Shown: positions 51,446 to 63,336, counted from the first letter of the stretch. The stretch: DNA of 64,000 bases from Marchantia polymorpha subsp. ruderalis (GCA_037833965.1 AP031356.1:15026501-15090500), one strand, 5' to 3'. Notes: generated by a model from the sequence alone, not told the origin. Made by a program: numbers and translations.

Positions 51446-54187
51446 TTACACGTGGTATTTCTTCAGACGCCATCCGTTCACGCGGGTGCCTAACCATTCT
51501 CCCGTGAGATCTGCGAGTTGGATGGATCCATTTGGAAAAACTTCTATCACCTTGTAAGGTCCCATCCACCTCAAGTGGAGCTTGCCTGGAAATCTAGCAT
51601 GTCTGCTATCGTATAGCAGAGCCAAATCGCCCTTCTCCAGCAGTACTGGTTTGAGCCTTCGATCGTACTTCTCCTTCCGCCTGAGTTGTAATTGCTTTGT
51701 CCGATCTTCGGCCTCTTGACGTCTTTCCTCCAGTGCCATTACCTCTTGCAGTCGATATGCCTGACTTTCTTCCGCGTCCAGCCTTCTCTGATCTAAGGTC
51801 CTCTTGGTAGGTATCTCGAATTCGATGGGTAAGATCGGATGCTGCCCATAAACTAGGAAGTAAGGTGTTTGCCTGGTGGTGACTTTTTCTGCCGTTCTAT
51901 ATGCCCATAAGGCGGCCGGTAGCTTGGTGTCCCAGTCATGAGCATGGTTTACAGTTACCTTGAGGAGTATCTTACAGAGTAATCCATTGGACTTCTCTGT
52001 CAGACCATTTGCCTTGGGGTTGTAAGGTGTAGTCTTTCGATGCTTAATCTGGAAGTGCCGCGTCAAACTCTCTATCACCTGATTCAGAAAGTGCGTCCCT
52101 CTGTCACTGACTATTTCTAGGGGGCACCCGTAGCGGGTGATGATTGATTCGAATAGGAACCGTGCTACTGCGGCTGCGTCATCGTGCCTTGTGGCTTCTG
52201 CCTCTACCATCTTGGTCGCATAGTCTGTTGCTACCAATATGTAGCGCCTGCGCGTGCCTTTAGTGACAGGTTGTATTGGTCCCACGAAGTCGATCCCCCA
52301 TTTTTCAAATGGTGCCAATGGCATGATTGGTGTAAGAGGCCATCTCGTGGTCGGAGTCGGCCTTCCCGTTCTCTGGCAGCTGTCGCATTTGCGAACGTAG
52401 TCGTGTACATCTTTGAACATCGTCGGCCACCAGTATCCTGCATTCACAATTTTGGTCACTGTGTTTCTGGTGGCGTAGTGACCACCAGCGTCTTCTGTGT
52501 GCATGGCTTTGACAACTCGCGGTACTTCAGACTCCTCTAGACATCTGCACAACCTCTCGTCTGCCATTTTCTTGAACAAGACCCCTTGTTGGAGCTGGTA
52601 AGGTCCCGCTTTATGAACGAAGACTGTGCGCTGCTCTGCATCCAATCCTTCCGGACATTGGAGTGTGAGCAGGAACCTGTATAAGTCCGCGTACCTGGAC
52701 TCATGGCTGGCGGACAACTGAAAAAGTTGTTCGTCGGGAAAATCATCCACTACTTCCTCCTCTATGGGTTCGGTCCATAGTCGGGAGAGGTAGTCCGCGT
52801 TCTCATGGTGAACGCCTTTCCGTGTCTGTACAGTGTAGGTGAATTCCTGCAGCAGTAGTACCCACCTGGCAATTCGTCCGGACAGATCCGCCTTCTTCAC
52901 CAGGTGCTGTAAGGCGTAATGATCTACATGAAACACGAACTCATAGCAGATCAAATAATGTCGGAACTTCTTACAGGAGTACACCATTCCCAACGCCTCC
53001 CTCTCAGTTGTCGTGTATTTCTTCTCTGCTGCTGACAACTGACGACTCGCGAAGTAAATCGGGTAGTCTTTCTTGTTGTCGTCCTTCTGACTGAGAACCA
53101 CTCCGATTGCAAACGCCGACGTGTCTACATAGACATGGAAAGGTCTGTTCCAATCCGGACTTCTCAGAACCGGAGCAGTCGTGAGTTTGGCTTTGAGCGT
53201 TTCAAACGCCAGCTGTTGCTCTTTGCCCCACACATAGGGTTCCTCCTTCTTAAGCAGCTTCGTCAGATCGGCTGCCAAGATGGCATACATATTTATGAAC
53301 CTTCTGTAATAACCTACATGGCCAAGGAAGGCCCTCAACTCACGCAGATTCGTTGGCGGCTGCAGTTCGAGAATAATCTTCACCTTCTCTACATCCACTG
53401 CAATGCCATCGGACGAAACTCGGTGCCCTAGCAGGATTCCGCTGGTCATGAAGAAGAAACATTTCTCAGGGTGTAAGGACAAGCTGCTCTCCCTACATCT
53501 GTCGAACGTTTGCCGAAGATGGTTAAGGTGCTCCGACCTCTTACCGAAGACACAAAAGTCGTCGATGAAAATTTCTAGGAACTTCCTCAGGTGCTCTTGG
53601 AAAATGTTTGTCATCATCCGCTGGAACGTCGCTGGCGCGTTGCACAGACCGAACGGCATCTTGTGATAAGCATAGGTTCCCCAGTCGGTCGTGAAGGTTG
53701 TTTTGTCCTTGTCCTGTTCCCTGATGGACACCTGGTTGTAGCCGGAGAATCCGTCTAGGAAACTGTAGCATTCATGCCCTGCTACATGGTCTAAAATAGA
53801 GTCCGTGAAAGGAAGAGGGTGATGGTCCTTCCTCGTTGCTGCGTTCAGCTTTCGGAAGTCCTGGCACACCCGGATCTTACCCGTCAGTTTCTTGGGCACG
53901 ATCACGATAGGCGACACCCACTCGCTACTGAGTACCGGGTAGATGATTCCTGCGCTCAGGTACTTATCGATTTCGTCCTTCACCAATAATGAATATTTTG
54001 GGTTGAGCCTGTATTGGCGTTGGCGAACCGGAACTGCCTCGTCCAACAAGTCGATCCTGTGCTCTCCATACCTTGCAGGTATGCCTTTCATGTCTTCAAT
54101 CTTCCATGCGAAGACATCCTCATACTGGCGAAGAAACGCCTGTACCCTGTTCAACTCTTCTCCTTGTACCTGGCTTGACACCTTCAA
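51446..54187 (-). CDS. Pol protein of family A: RT, RNase H, integrase
   Basis: A 913-codon frame, apparently whole. Reverse transcriptase: WVSPIVIVPKK near residue 90, FLDGFSGYNQ near 150, MPFGLCNAPATFQR near 180 and the catalytic FIDDF near 208. RNase H: FHVYVDTS near 350 and TTTEREALGMVYSCKKFRHYL near 395. Integrase: zinc-binding H-H-C-C (about 565-610), then WGIDFVG, VSDRGTHF and the NGLTEKSNG Glu, giving the full DDE triad. There is no chromodomain after the integrase, which fits the Tat/Athila-like branch. It is a separate frame from gag-PR, about 100 bp downstream of it. Confidence 0.93.
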   Translation of the reverse strand: MKVSSQVQGEELNRVQAFLRQYEDVFAWKIEDMKGIPARYGEHRIDLLDEAVPVRQRQYRLNPKYSLLVKDEIDKYLSAGIIYPVLSSEWVSPIVIVPKKLTGKIRVCQDFRKLNAATRKDHHPLPFTDSILDHVAGHECYSFLDGFSGYNQVSIREQDKDKTTFTTDWGTYAYHKMPFGLCNAPATFQRMMTNIFQEHLRKFLEIFIDDFCVFGKRSEHLNHLRQTFDRCRESSLSLHPEKCFFFMTSGILLGHRVSSDGIAVDVEKVKIILELQPPTNLRELRAFLGHVGYYRRFINMYAILAADLTKLLKKEEPYVWGKEQQLAFETLKAKLTTAPVLRSPDWNRPFHVYVDTSAFAIGVVLSQKDDNKKDYPIYFASRQLSAAEKKYTTTEREALGMVYSCKKFRHYLICYEFVFHVDHYALQHLVKKADLSGRIARWVLLLQEFTYTVQTRKGVHHENADYLSRLWTEPIEEEVVDDFPDEQLFQLSASHESRYADLYRFLLTLQCPEGLDAEQRTVFVHKAGPYQLQQGVLFKKMADERLCRCLEESEVPRVVKAMHTEDAGGHYATRNTVTKIVNAGYWWPTMFKDVHDYVRKCDSCQRTGRPTPTTRWPLTPIMPLAPFEKWGIDFVGPIQPVTKGTRRRYILVATDYATKMVEAEATRHDDAAAVARFLFESIITRYGCPLEIVSDRGTHFLNQVIESLTRHFQIKHRKTTPYNPKANGLTEKSNGLLCKILLKVTVNHAHDWDTKLPAALWAYRTAEKVTTRQTPYFLVYGQHPILPIEFEIPTKRTLDQRRLDAEESQAYRLQEVMALEERRQEAEDRTKQLQLRRKEKYDRRLKPVLLEKGDLALLYDSRHARFPGKLHLRWMGPYKVIEVFPNGSIQLADLTGEWLGTRVNGWRLKKYHV

Positions 54188-54286
54188 GCCTTTACCTGGA
54201 CTGAGCTGCAGTTCGCAGCAATCACTCGGGTCAACAATCCCCTCTGTGTGACTGATCTCGCTTCTGCCCAGTCCGGCTGCTAGTTG

Positions 54287-57115
54287 CTATTCCTCATCCG
54301 GATACACCTCGTCTCCTTCCTCCTCAATGGAGCAGCAAGTGACGTAGCCCACAAAGTCCTCCGACGTTTCGGTCTCTGAAGTGCATGATGAGCTGGTCTC
54401 CCCTCCGGTTGTGTAACCGGAGGTGGTGGAAGGTGTTTCGCCCTCATGGGGTACCTTGGTCCACGGTACGGTAATGACAGTCGGAGGGTCAGCAGGGCTA
54501 CGGAACTGTAATCTCTTCCTACTCCAGTCACACCTTGCTTTGGCATCGTATAGCCAAGGTCTGCCAAGCAGCACATCATAACCTTTCTTCATCAGAGGTT
54601 GCAGTATTATGTAGGACAGTTGAAAGTCCACTCCTCCAATGTTGGTTCTCACATTGCTCAACATTCCTAGTGGCATTCTGCGTGTTTGATCGGCCAGTCG
54701 CAATACTCGGGATGTAGGCTCGAAGGTCTGGAACCCCAAGGAGTTCGCTGTCTCCTCGGTCATGATATTCACGCCCGAGCCGGAGTCCACTGGTACCTTC
54801 TGAATGACGCAGCCTCCGATCTCTACTTCGATCTCTGGAGGTCCCAGGTCTCCTCCTTCCACTCTGTACACAGCCGGAAGTTTCTCTTTTCGGGGTTTGC
54901 GTGGTCGGCGCAACGAAAGCATCAGCATCCTCCTGTACGTCTTATTGTCTTCCAACAACTGGTGGAAGGAAATATTTGCCCTCTGGCTCCCCATGTCTTT
55001 CACTATGTCGTAGGGAGTGTTGGAAGTCACGGCCGGAAGTTTCCCTGTACTCGCGGTCGGAAGGGGTGTAGGGGGCCTAACTGCCTTCCGGTCGTCGGAT
55101 GTCATTCCGGCGCCCAGTGCTTCCTTGATGAGGTGACTCACCTCATCTTTGATGTCCGGAAGGTAATCTCGAGTCCGGAACTCTTCCGAATACCTGTTCG
55201 CCTTTTCTGAGTTCTGCTCCGGCTGGGTGTTTCTCATAACCGGAGGTGTACTTGGCGTTCTCCTTTGGCCTTCTCTAACTTCTTTAGACTTCCTCCTTTC
55301 TTCCCTACGCTCGAGGCGGCGAGTGTCCTCGTGGCCTTCTCCTTTCCTCTTCGAACTTCGGGTTTCTACCCGACCGCACATTACTTCTTCCTCTGGCCAT
55401 ACTTCGTCTCCTTCAGCTGGGTCCAGACTCAGTTCTACCTGGTTGACTTGCACTTCTTCCTTGCCAGGTGTTGATACGAAACGCACGGCTGGCCTAGGGA
55501 GTTGGGGCTGGTCACATTCGGCTGCTGTATGTCCAGACTTTTTGCAATTGCTGCACAACGATGCATACCCCATTGGCTTCCTCGGGTGGGGACAGCTTGG
55601 CGCGTAATGCCCCATGTCTCCGCAGTTGTAGCAACCATCGAATTGTGGTCGAGGTCGGTTGTGATTGCCTGGAGGTGCCATGCGTCTTGGTGGGAGTGTA
55701 CCCGCCATTTCCCTCGGAACAAAGCGCGGTATGTGCACCGGTGGGTTCGGAGTTGTAGCTGGAGCTGTCTGTACCGAGTAGGCGGTGTCCTCAACCTGCT
55801 CAGCATAATACATAGGTGGCTCAGCATAATACATGGGGTTCTCCCACTGTGGTGCCCATTCGACCGCATTCACTGGGTAAGATGGCCGCGCGGACATGCA
55901 CTCCGTGTTGGCATGTCCCACCTGTCCGCACGTAGTACACCAGAGATTCGCTCGTTGTCTCGCAGGTGATTTACGTCGGTCTTGGCCTCCCACTACATGA
56001 ACTTTCAGGTCCGCAAAATTCTTCACCAGGTTGTCTACCTTGGCGGCGATGTCCCCTTGAGTCTTCACTGGGATTCCCTTACCTCGATCCTTCTTCTTGA
56101 TCGCACTGCGTTTCTTCTTCCGTCTTTCTTCTTCTGAAGATGACGAGTCCTCTTCCTCTTCCGAGGAAGAACTTGATTCGGAGGAGCTTGATTCTTCTGT
56201 CGAGGAAGGCGAGTTCCTTCTCTTCCGACGTCCGCCTTGCGACTTCTTCTTCGTCGACCGTCGGTCGCGTCTTCGAGTGTCAAGGGTTGACGTCTCAAAG
56301 GTCTCCGCGGAAGCTATCACATCTTGGATTGTGTCAGTCTTGCCTCTCCTACAGAAGGTCTCCATTTCTCTTGAGAGCCCTGTCACATACCAATCCACTG
56401 CCTGTTGTACCGAATACGGTTCTCCCGGGCCTGTCTTCGGAATTCGATCTAGGAGGTCTTGGAATCTCTCAGTGTAGTCTCGAAGATTCTCCTTCCGCTC
56501 GCGTCGAAGATTTCGAAGCCGGGTCAGAACTCGACTGTCATATCCGAGTTCGCGGAACCGCTTCAGAAACTTTTCCTTGAGCTGAGCCCAGGTCCGGATG
56601 CCAGTGGGGTCGGTGCTCTCATGGTTGTACCAGCTACGCGCTCGTCTGCGTAGCAGGCTAGGAAAGATTCGTAATCTGTCTTCATCACTGGTCTCACGAT
56701 TGGCGATGGAGACAGACTCGAAGAGCTTTATGTATGAATCTGCATCATCGTCGTCGCCCGTTCCCGTGTATCTTGGATACGAATGTTTGGTGGTAGGTTG
56801 GGAAAACACCTGGCGGAGATTGGCTTGATGTTCTGCCATCGGTGATCCTGTCGACGGACTGATCCTAGGTTGGCCAAACTCAGGAAGAGTTCCCGTCGGA
56901 GGGATGTCCAATAGAACTGTTAGCTCAATGCTCTCGGTAGGTGAACTGGAACGCCTTTGTCTTCCAGTAGTCGGTGATGGCGATCTTTCTGCAGAGTCCT
57001 CACCGGGAGTCTTCTTTTTAGTTCGCCGTTTTGTTTCCACGGCTTTTTCTGAATCTCGACAGAGTTTCCGTGTGGCTCTCGCACTCAGGTTTCCCACACT
57101 ATCGCTCGTCGACAT
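54287..57115 (-). CDS. Gag-protease protein of family A (right locus)
   Basis: A 942-codon frame with the same parts as 18826-21663: gag domain, Ser/Glu run, three CCHC knuckles and DSGSG protease. It differs from that copy by a short in-frame length change between knuckles and scattered substitutions. It starts about 44 bp after the primer-binding sequence. Confidence 0.9.
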   Translation of the reverse strand: MSTSDSVGNLSARATRKLCRDSEKAVETKRRTKKKTPGEDSAERSPSPTTGRQRRSSSPTESIELTVLLDIPPTGTLPEFGQPRISPSTGSPMAEHQANLRQVFSQPTTKHSYPRYTGTGDDDDADSYIKLFESVSIANRETSDEDRLRIFPSLLRRRARSWYNHESTDPTGIRTWAQLKEKFLKRFRELGYDSRVLTRLRNLRRERKENLRDYTERFQDLLDRIPKTGPGEPYSVQQAVDWYVTGLSREMETFCRRGKTDTIQDVIASAETFETSTLDTRRRDRRSTKKKSQGGRRKRRNSPSSTEESSSSESSSSSEEEEDSSSSEEERRKKKRSAIKKKDRGKGIPVKTQGDIAAKVDNLVKNFADLKVHVVGGQDRRKSPARQRANLWCTTCGQVGHANTECMSARPSYPVNAVEWAPQWENPMYYAEPPMYYAEQVEDTAYSVQTAPATTPNPPVHIPRFVPREMAGTLPPRRMAPPGNHNRPRPQFDGCYNCGDMGHYAPSCPHPRKPMGYASLCSNCKKSGHTAAECDQPQLPRPAVRFVSTPGKEEVQVNQVELSLDPAEGDEVWPEEEVMCGRVETRSSKRKGEGHEDTRRLERREERRKSKEVREGQRRTPSTPPVMRNTQPEQNSEKANRYSEEFRTRDYLPDIKDEVSHLIKEALGAGMTSDDRKAVRPPTPLPTASTGKLPAVTSNTPYDIVKDMGSQRANISFHQLLEDNKTYRRMLMLSLRRPRKPRKEKLPAVYRVEGGDLGPPEIEVEIGGCVIQKVPVDSGSGVNIMTEETANSLGFQTFEPTSRVLRLADQTRRMPLGMLSNVRTNIGGVDFQLSYIILQPLMKKGYDVLLGRPWLYDAKARCDWSRKRLQFRSPADPPTVITVPWTKVPHEGETPSTTSGYTTGGETSSSCTSETETSEDFVGYVTCCSIEEEGDEVYPDEE

Positions 57116-58154
57116 TCACCGAGCATTGCTGCTCAAGGTTTCTGGTGTTGACGCACTGTCCCCGGCAGCGGCGCCAAAAAGAAGTTGTCGGCTCCTTATG
57201 TAATAACCCACCAAAGGCTAAAACTGCAGTATGGTGGTAAAAAGATCGAACCCACAGGGACAGAGGCAACACACAGAGTAAAAGTGTCACATTTAACAGA
57301 CTTTTGGTAGAGTTTGAATTCTAGGCGACTGTCACTCCCAGAAATACTGCAGTGCTCGACTCGGAGGCTCGACTCGGAGGAGGATCTCAACTCGGAGGAT
57401 GCTCGGAGGATGCACGGTACAGCTTGGTCACTCAACACACACACACACACCTGAAACTGGCAAAAAGCACAACTCGGAGGTCGGTCAGGACCTCCGCTTC
57501 GGATTTCAGGAGGAAAGTGTCTCGCAAGTTCACTCAGAGGTTCTGCAGGAAGTGCCTCCCACTCCGGCTTTTACTGCCCTTCCGCCAGGAACTAGCGGGG
57601 GTACCCGGACTGGACTTCTCACTTCGGAACGAAGCCTCTACGTACGCCGTGGACGTCACCCTCGACTATCACACAAAACGCAGGGAGTGCAGACCCGACT
57701 GAGAACTTACTGAAAACACGATCCAGTAACACACACACAACCTGAATTACAAACCAAGGTTTACACGAAGTAATGAAACTTCACATTGGCATTCAGGGGA
57801 AACTTCCCGTAGGAGTACAATCAGGATATGTCACTCGAAGGAGTAAGGGGGAACTGTTCAAGTATCTAACTCGCAGCCGGCTCTGAGTATCAGAAATCAC
57901 CCGCAGGTGCAGATCCGCACTACTCAAGTCTCTAACCGGGTACTAGCTCTGAACATTCAGCCGAAGGCCTTCAACTACAACATACGGTAACTTCGCTATG
58001 CTGCAGCTTCTCTACGTGGTGCCAGGACCAAAATGCACAAACACGCCAAGAAAGTGAGTTCCTGATCTGCACTTCCGAAACTGGAAGAGTCCCAAGGCAA
58101 AACGCCTTGATCTACTTTATACTCTCAAAAGATCCTAACTAGCACTACGCTATC

Positions 58155-60710
58155 CTATCTACCACTCGCAGCATCTGCGCGAAACCAAACTACTCTACTG
58201 CACTCAGCAGATCCGGTGCTGCGCCTCCTGCGCGCCGGACTGCTCCGCTTACTGTCTCTACCTTGCCAGTCTTCCGACCGGCTGCGTAACCCCAGGCGTC
58301 GGAGCGCTGCAGTGACTTCCGACTGCAAGTGCGCCATAGTGTCGCGCGCACCCGACAAGAAAGTTTCTAATTTTCTCGCCACTCGCCGCCGACTCCGACT
58401 GTCACCTTCCGTTAAGGCCGCCGCCCGAAGCTCGAACTCCCGGAGTGTAACCCTCTCTTGAGCTGCCACCTCCCAATGGGTGTATCCGTTTAGACAACGA
58501 GTCACCCGTGCCGCCAACTCTCCTCGTGCCCTGCAGCTGCTCTCCACCTCTGCCAGCTGCATTTCTAAATCCGCACGTTGAGCCCTCAAATCCGAGCACT
58601 CGGTTTGCAAGTTGCACAACAACTCCTCATCCTCCTTGCGGGCTCTTTGACTTTCCTCTAAGGCGCGCGTCTGGCGCGCAAGCTCGGCTGCTAGGACTTT
58701 GTTCTGTCTCCGCTCCTCCTGCAGTTCCGACTCGATCTTTGCCCGTATTAGTTCGGCCTCCGCCTGACTCTTCGTCGCCGCATCCTCCTTCTGCTGCTGC
58801 AAGGCTTGGTACAGCTTCTGGGTGACCGCCAGGTGTTGTCGGAGGGCGGTGTTCCTTTCCACATATACTTGGCAACTAGAGGCCCACTTTGCCACCTTGA
58901 TCCTCGTCCTTCGCCTGATAGTCTCCACATAAGACTGCGGTTTTAAGGCACTTCCGTATTTGGATGTCTTGCGATCCAGATATCGCAGGAGTGGAACTAT
59001 CTGTTCGCACAGCACCCCTGTTGGCGTTTTCTGCACCGAATCCTCTTCTTGCTCTTCCGAGCTCGTCTCATCCTCAGTCTCGAGGATTTCAGTCGCCACC
59101 GAATCCCTTGGCGACTCCCTGGAACTGTGGCGCGCAGCAGCTTCTGCTGCGACTACTGCTCCACTGCCTGCTAAAATATCCAGGGCAGTGGGAGATCCCA
59201 CTGCTTGAGCCCCTGTTCCGGCTCGATCTTCGGTTTGTGAAGGGGTCGACGCCGCAGTGACTTTTGTCACTCTTGCACCGCCCGCTTCTGCTGCCTGTCC
59301 TTCCGGCACAATCTGCGCGGAAGGTGTCCTTGCTGAGGGTGCGTCCGCCGAAGGCGTCCGCACACTGGTCGTTGGCCCCATCCGTCTCGCAGTCGGCGAA
59401 TCCGGCTGACTCTCTGTTGTCCGACTCGCAGTCGGCCGACCAGCAGTTGTCCGACTGGGAGTCGGATACACCCTGCGCGTCTTGACTCCACTTGGCCTGC
59501 TTGCTGGTGGCGTTCTTCCAGAAGTGCCTTCCGCCGAAGACGACCCTCTGAGGATTGTTGGCTCGTCAGCCAAACTCTCTTCTGCTTCCGGCCTGCTGTC
59601 CGGTTCAACGCGCCGTTCAGTTGGCCTTCCTTCCGCTTGTCGACCTTCAGTCATCCGACTCGCAGTCGGCCGGCTGTCAGTCCGTCCATCTCCTCCCGAA
59701 GGCCGTGGTGCCTTCTGTGCAGAGGTTTCTGCCGTCTTCCCTAGGACCTGAGCAATTATCTCTTCCTGTGTGAGATTCCGCCGGGTCGGAGTTCGCCTGG
59801 TCTCCTCAGTAACAGTTGGCATTCTGCGTGCCCTTTGTTTTGGTCGACTGTGAGGCTCGGGGGTGGGCCGACCACGAGTCGGCGCAGCTGGTACTTCCGG
59901 CTGCCTGTCCTCAGGTCTCTCATCCCACTTCCGCTTGCGCGGAATGCGCTCACTTCGACGTTCTTCTGCTGCTCTGGCTGGAGCCGGAGCCGGAGGCGTA
60001 CTGGCAGGTTCCTCGTCCGGATCCGTGTCTACTTCGGCCTCCCTCGAATATCTACCTGGATAAGACCGGCTCAGCTGCGGAAACCGAGTTTTCTCAGCAT
60101 TCGTCAAACATCCCATCGCCCGGTAAAACACGATTAAGTAAGGCGATAGATGATTGAGCGTTCCTCCCCTCTCTTCTTGCGCATGTTGGCGCGTCACCTT
60201 CCACAGGAGCCGTGCCCAATGCACCGGAGCTCCTGACAACACTAGCTCCACGAACTCTACCTGCCAACCATGCATGTAAGCGGTCTTGGTCGGCTGCAAT
60301 ATCTGCAGCAATGCCGTCGCGACATTTCTCCGCAATCGATCCTTGTAATCCCGAGTCCGGAAACCGTTCTTGGGATGTCTAGCCACCTTGAAGAGCTCAT
60401 TGTAAGAGACTTCTTCCTCCTGGGACACTTTCACGCTGTCGGCCTCGAAGAGGAGGTCCCCTTCCTCGCCGGCACACCTGCCCAACACCTGCGCCCAATT
60501 GCAAATTTCCCACCTCTCTGGGTGTGGGCGAAATCCGCGAGAAGGCTTGTGTCTCTCTTGCAGATACTCGCGCACCATCTCCGGACATGTCCAATTCCAC
60601 CCCCAGAGGAGAAAATCGAGCTTCAGCCTCGTCAGCACATCTTGAAATGCGCGTAGACCGATCTGCGGCACCCTGAGTGGAGACACTCGCAGTTGGGGAA
60701 CCTTCGACAT
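58155..60710 (-). CDS. LTR-encoded protein of family A, right LTR (851 aa)
   Basis: As at 45141-47696, with two or three amino-acid differences from it. Confidence 0.75.
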   Translation of the reverse strand: MSKVPQLRVSPLRVPQIGLRAFQDVLTRLKLDFLLWGWNWTCPEMVREYLQERHKPSRGFRPHPERWEICNWAQVLGRCAGEEGDLLFEADSVKVSQEEEVSYNELFKVARHPKNGFRTRDYKDRLRRNVATALLQILQPTKTAYMHGWQVEFVELVLSGAPVHWARLLWKVTRQHAQEERGGTLNHLSPYLIVFYRAMGCLTNAEKTRFPQLSRSYPGRYSREAEVDTDPDEEPASTPPAPAPARAAEERRSERIPRKRKWDERPEDRQPEVPAAPTRGRPTPEPHSRPKQRARRMPTVTEETRRTPTRRNLTQEEIIAQVLGKTAETSAQKAPRPSGGDGRTDSRPTASRMTEGRQAEGRPTERRVEPDSRPEAEESLADEPTILRGSSSAEGTSGRTPPASRPSGVKTRRVYPTPSRTTAGRPTASRTTESQPDSPTARRMGPTTSVRTPSADAPSARTPSAQIVPEGQAAEAGGARVTKVTAASTPSQTEDRAGTGAQAVGSPTALDILAGSGAVVAAEAAARHSSRESPRDSVATEILETEDETSSEEQEEDSVQKTPTGVLCEQIVPLLRYLDRKTSKYGSALKPQSYVETIRRRTRIKVAKWASSCQVYVERNTALRQHLAVTQKLYQALQQQKEDAATKSQAEAELIRAKIESELQEERRQNKVLAAELARQTRALEESQRARKEDEELLCNLQTECSDLRAQRADLEMQLAEVESSCRARGELAARVTRCLNGYTHWEVAAQERVTLREFELRAAALTEGDSRSRRRVARKLETFLSGARDTMAHLQSEVTAALRRLGLRSRSEDWQGRDSKRSSPARRRRSTGSAECSRVVWFRADAASGR

Positions 60711-61579
60711 TGCGTTGCCTGCACACACAAACGTTCTCCCTTTCGCTCACTCTCTCACAATCGCCACTGTGCGTCGGCCACTCAAGCACTGACTGCTCAC
60801 TCTCTCTGCGCTCGTTCAAGATCGCTACTCACAATTCTTTCAAGGTCCGCCAAGATCCTTGCGCAACTCGTCTCCGCACTCTCTACTCTCACTGCAGGTC
60901 GCTCCGCCCTTGCGCGTAATCTTGGAACTGGAAATTGCAAAGTCAAGAATGAGAGAATGAGACTGGAGCGCAGTCTTTTCTTCTCCGATTTCAAGAACGT
61001 CCAACGTTCTTACTGGTTGCAACGTACGCAGCCGGCTATACGGCTTAACGGTTCGCCCTTTGCATGCGCGAATTCACGTCCCCGCATTGCGCGCATTCGC
61101 ATGCTTAAACGTTGAATTCTCCCGCCGCCGCCACCTTCCGGACTCGAGTCCGCTGCAGGGTATACGTCGGCCCTGTTGTCTTTTCCTAACCCGCCCTTCT
61201 CCGGAGGCGTGTCGCCGCTGGTGCGTTCATTATCCGTCGGCGCCTTGCTGGAGGCGCACATCCAGCCGGAGCGAATTACGCCGGCGCGCAGTCGTACCGC
61301 CTATTTTGTCCTTTATGCCTCGTCCGTTGCTGCCAGCGCATATCCGTCAGCGCAACTCATGCCAGCGCATCCGGCCGTCAGCGCCACGTCGGAGGCGTAC
61401 ATCCGACCGGCGCTTTCCTTCCATGAACAGCCGCCAAGGGCGCTTCCGACTCTGAGTTGGTTTCCTCCTGTGAGCGCGTGATTCCGCCGAAGGCGCATCG
61501 CCGAGGGCGTACGGGAATCCTTTCCGGCTGTGAACCCTAGCGCGAACGGCGCATGTCCGGCTACGAGTTTTCCGACGCT

Positions 61580-61698
61580 CATAACTTCTCCATTCCTGAT
61601 CCATCTCCGGCGCTCTTGGACTCGTTAGAACGAGCGTCCCGAGCTCTTTCTAATGCAACTTCAACCAACTGGATCTACCGTGTATCCCGATTGTTATG
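61580..61698 (-). repeat. 119-bp nested dyad module, right LTR
   Basis: Same as 48566-48684, offset 13014. Confidence 0.8.
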
Positions 61699-62072
61699 AA
61701 GGTTTTCCCTTTCCGCGCTAGCGGCGCTTCGCCGAAGGCGCACTCATGGTCGGATGCCTTTAGAGGTCCGGGCCCTTCTCCGGACGTCTTTAGCAAAACC
61801 TCCTCCTGAGGTGTCTGCGCCGGAAGCGTAGCTTCCTTATACGCTAGAGGCGCGTGAGTAGAGACACCTCAAAAAGGAGCTTTTGCCGAAGGCGCCGAAG
61901 ACGTTGGCGTTGGTACATCCGACTACGTGATTCTTTGTGCCCTCGTGACGATCTCATCAATCCACTCTATTTAGCGTACCCTTCTCTAGCTACAAACACT
62001 GCTTTGGTACTAGTTTTCTAAAATTGTTTAAATTCTGCAAAAAAAAACAAAAAGTGTGTTACCACATGACGA

Positions 62073-63336
62073 ATTGCCATGTTGAGCCCTAGTCAAGCTT
62101 TCGCATAGAGAAGTTCATTGTCTTGTTTTTTGTGTTCACTTGCTTTTTGCAATTGAACAGATATATATAAGGTATAATACATCGTCTAGCGACCAAACAT
62201 TCCGTTTTAGAACTGGAAACTGCAATGAAAGCTATCTATAAGGCAGTGAGTGTAATGAAACTCAGAGGATATGAACGTTCAATTGACATATTTTGGTCCT
62301 CACTTTTTTAGACTGTATCCATTCTACTGTATTTATACTAATCACCAGCTTCTACATCAGTTTCAAATGCAGATGCAAGAAACGAGAAAGAAAAGAACAA
62401 ATGCAGAAGAGGCCGTTACAAGAGGGGGCACCACCTATGGACCCCAACAACATGTAGGTCACTTTTACTTTTTCTTTGCTACATGAGACGACCCCTCTCA
62501 ACTATTCAGCAATTTTGTGCATAGTAGTTGCACCTAGTTGTAATTTAATTGGTCCTCTAAACTCCATGTCAAGACTGGCCTGATGGCAAGCCACTGCAAG
62601 CTGCACCAGGAGGAACTGTATGGACTACTCGAGGACTTGCTAACCTCTAGTTTAGAAGCAAATTTGTTAACTTCTGAGAATATGCTCCTTATTCCATAAA
62701 GTTGTTATGATTTGACTTCTATTTCTGTACTCATTTTCAACATATAATATTATGATATATGTTATAATATTACTATATTCTTGCGGGATGAAACGATGCA
62801 AATCAATCAGTTGTGCAGTCCCCAGCGTCGCTTATGAGATAGTGGATGTTCATAAAAATAAATGACTGTTAGGAAGTTAATCAAGTGTTGTATTCGCGCA
62901 GGGACACGACTAATCACGGAGTGAAAAGAAGACATAGTGAACCGGAAGGTTGACATTGTAGTTCTCTTTATGTTTATATGGAACTAGGACCTTCAGGCAA
63001 TCAGATCGAAGAGAATGTGAAGAGCAATATAAATCTGCCTGTCTATTATCCAAGATTATTCACGGTCATAATCATGGTTCTTAACACTTCAGTCTAGCAA
63101 TTAGTCAACCTCATATCATACAGACGTATGTGGCAATCCTGAAGTCGCATTTTTTGTTTCTGCTCAGTAAGAATTAGACATCTCAATTCAGGAGAGGTAC
63201 GTTTGATTTTTATTTAATGAGATAGATAAGAAAGATTGAATGCCCCTTCGAGCATTACATCAGTTGGATTCAGAAACTGTATGGTATCATACTTTGGGTT
63301 TCTTGTTGCAGAGCAAACCTTTGTTGGGAAATCTCG
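62073..63336 (+). other. Duplicated host flank with promoter and possible exons
   Basis: Copy of 49059-50322: TATA box near 62163, candidate exons and splice acceptor. Confidence 0.35.

Larger units (their letters stand above)
51446..57198 (-). mobile_element. Family A internal region (gag-PR and pol) joined to duplicated flank
   Basis: The leader next to LTR 57199-62067 carries the primer-binding sequence TGGCGCCGCTGCCGGGGA (minus strand, 57159-57176). The gag-PR and pol frames both look whole. On its pol side the region runs into host flank instead of a 3' LTR, so the element as placed here is incomplete. Confidence 0.9.
57199..62067 (-). mobile_element. Family A LTR (5' LTR of the right-locus element)
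   Basis: A 4869-bp LTR, nearly identical to the solo LTR. Its U5 side adjoins the primer-binding leader, and its U3 side adjoins TGACG (62068-62072) and the same flank as the solo LTR. Confidence 0.92.

Noticed and set aside
51446-57198. Envelope-like or chromodomain-bearing element
   Set aside because: Nothing follows the integrase but a short tail and host flank; no transmembrane or chromodomain signature was seen.
44185-62067. One ordinary full-length element with LTRs at 44185 and 57199
   Set aside because: The left LTR has TGACG on both sides and no purine tract beside it, and the DNA between it and pol is a copy of the right flank, so it is not the 3' LTR of that element.
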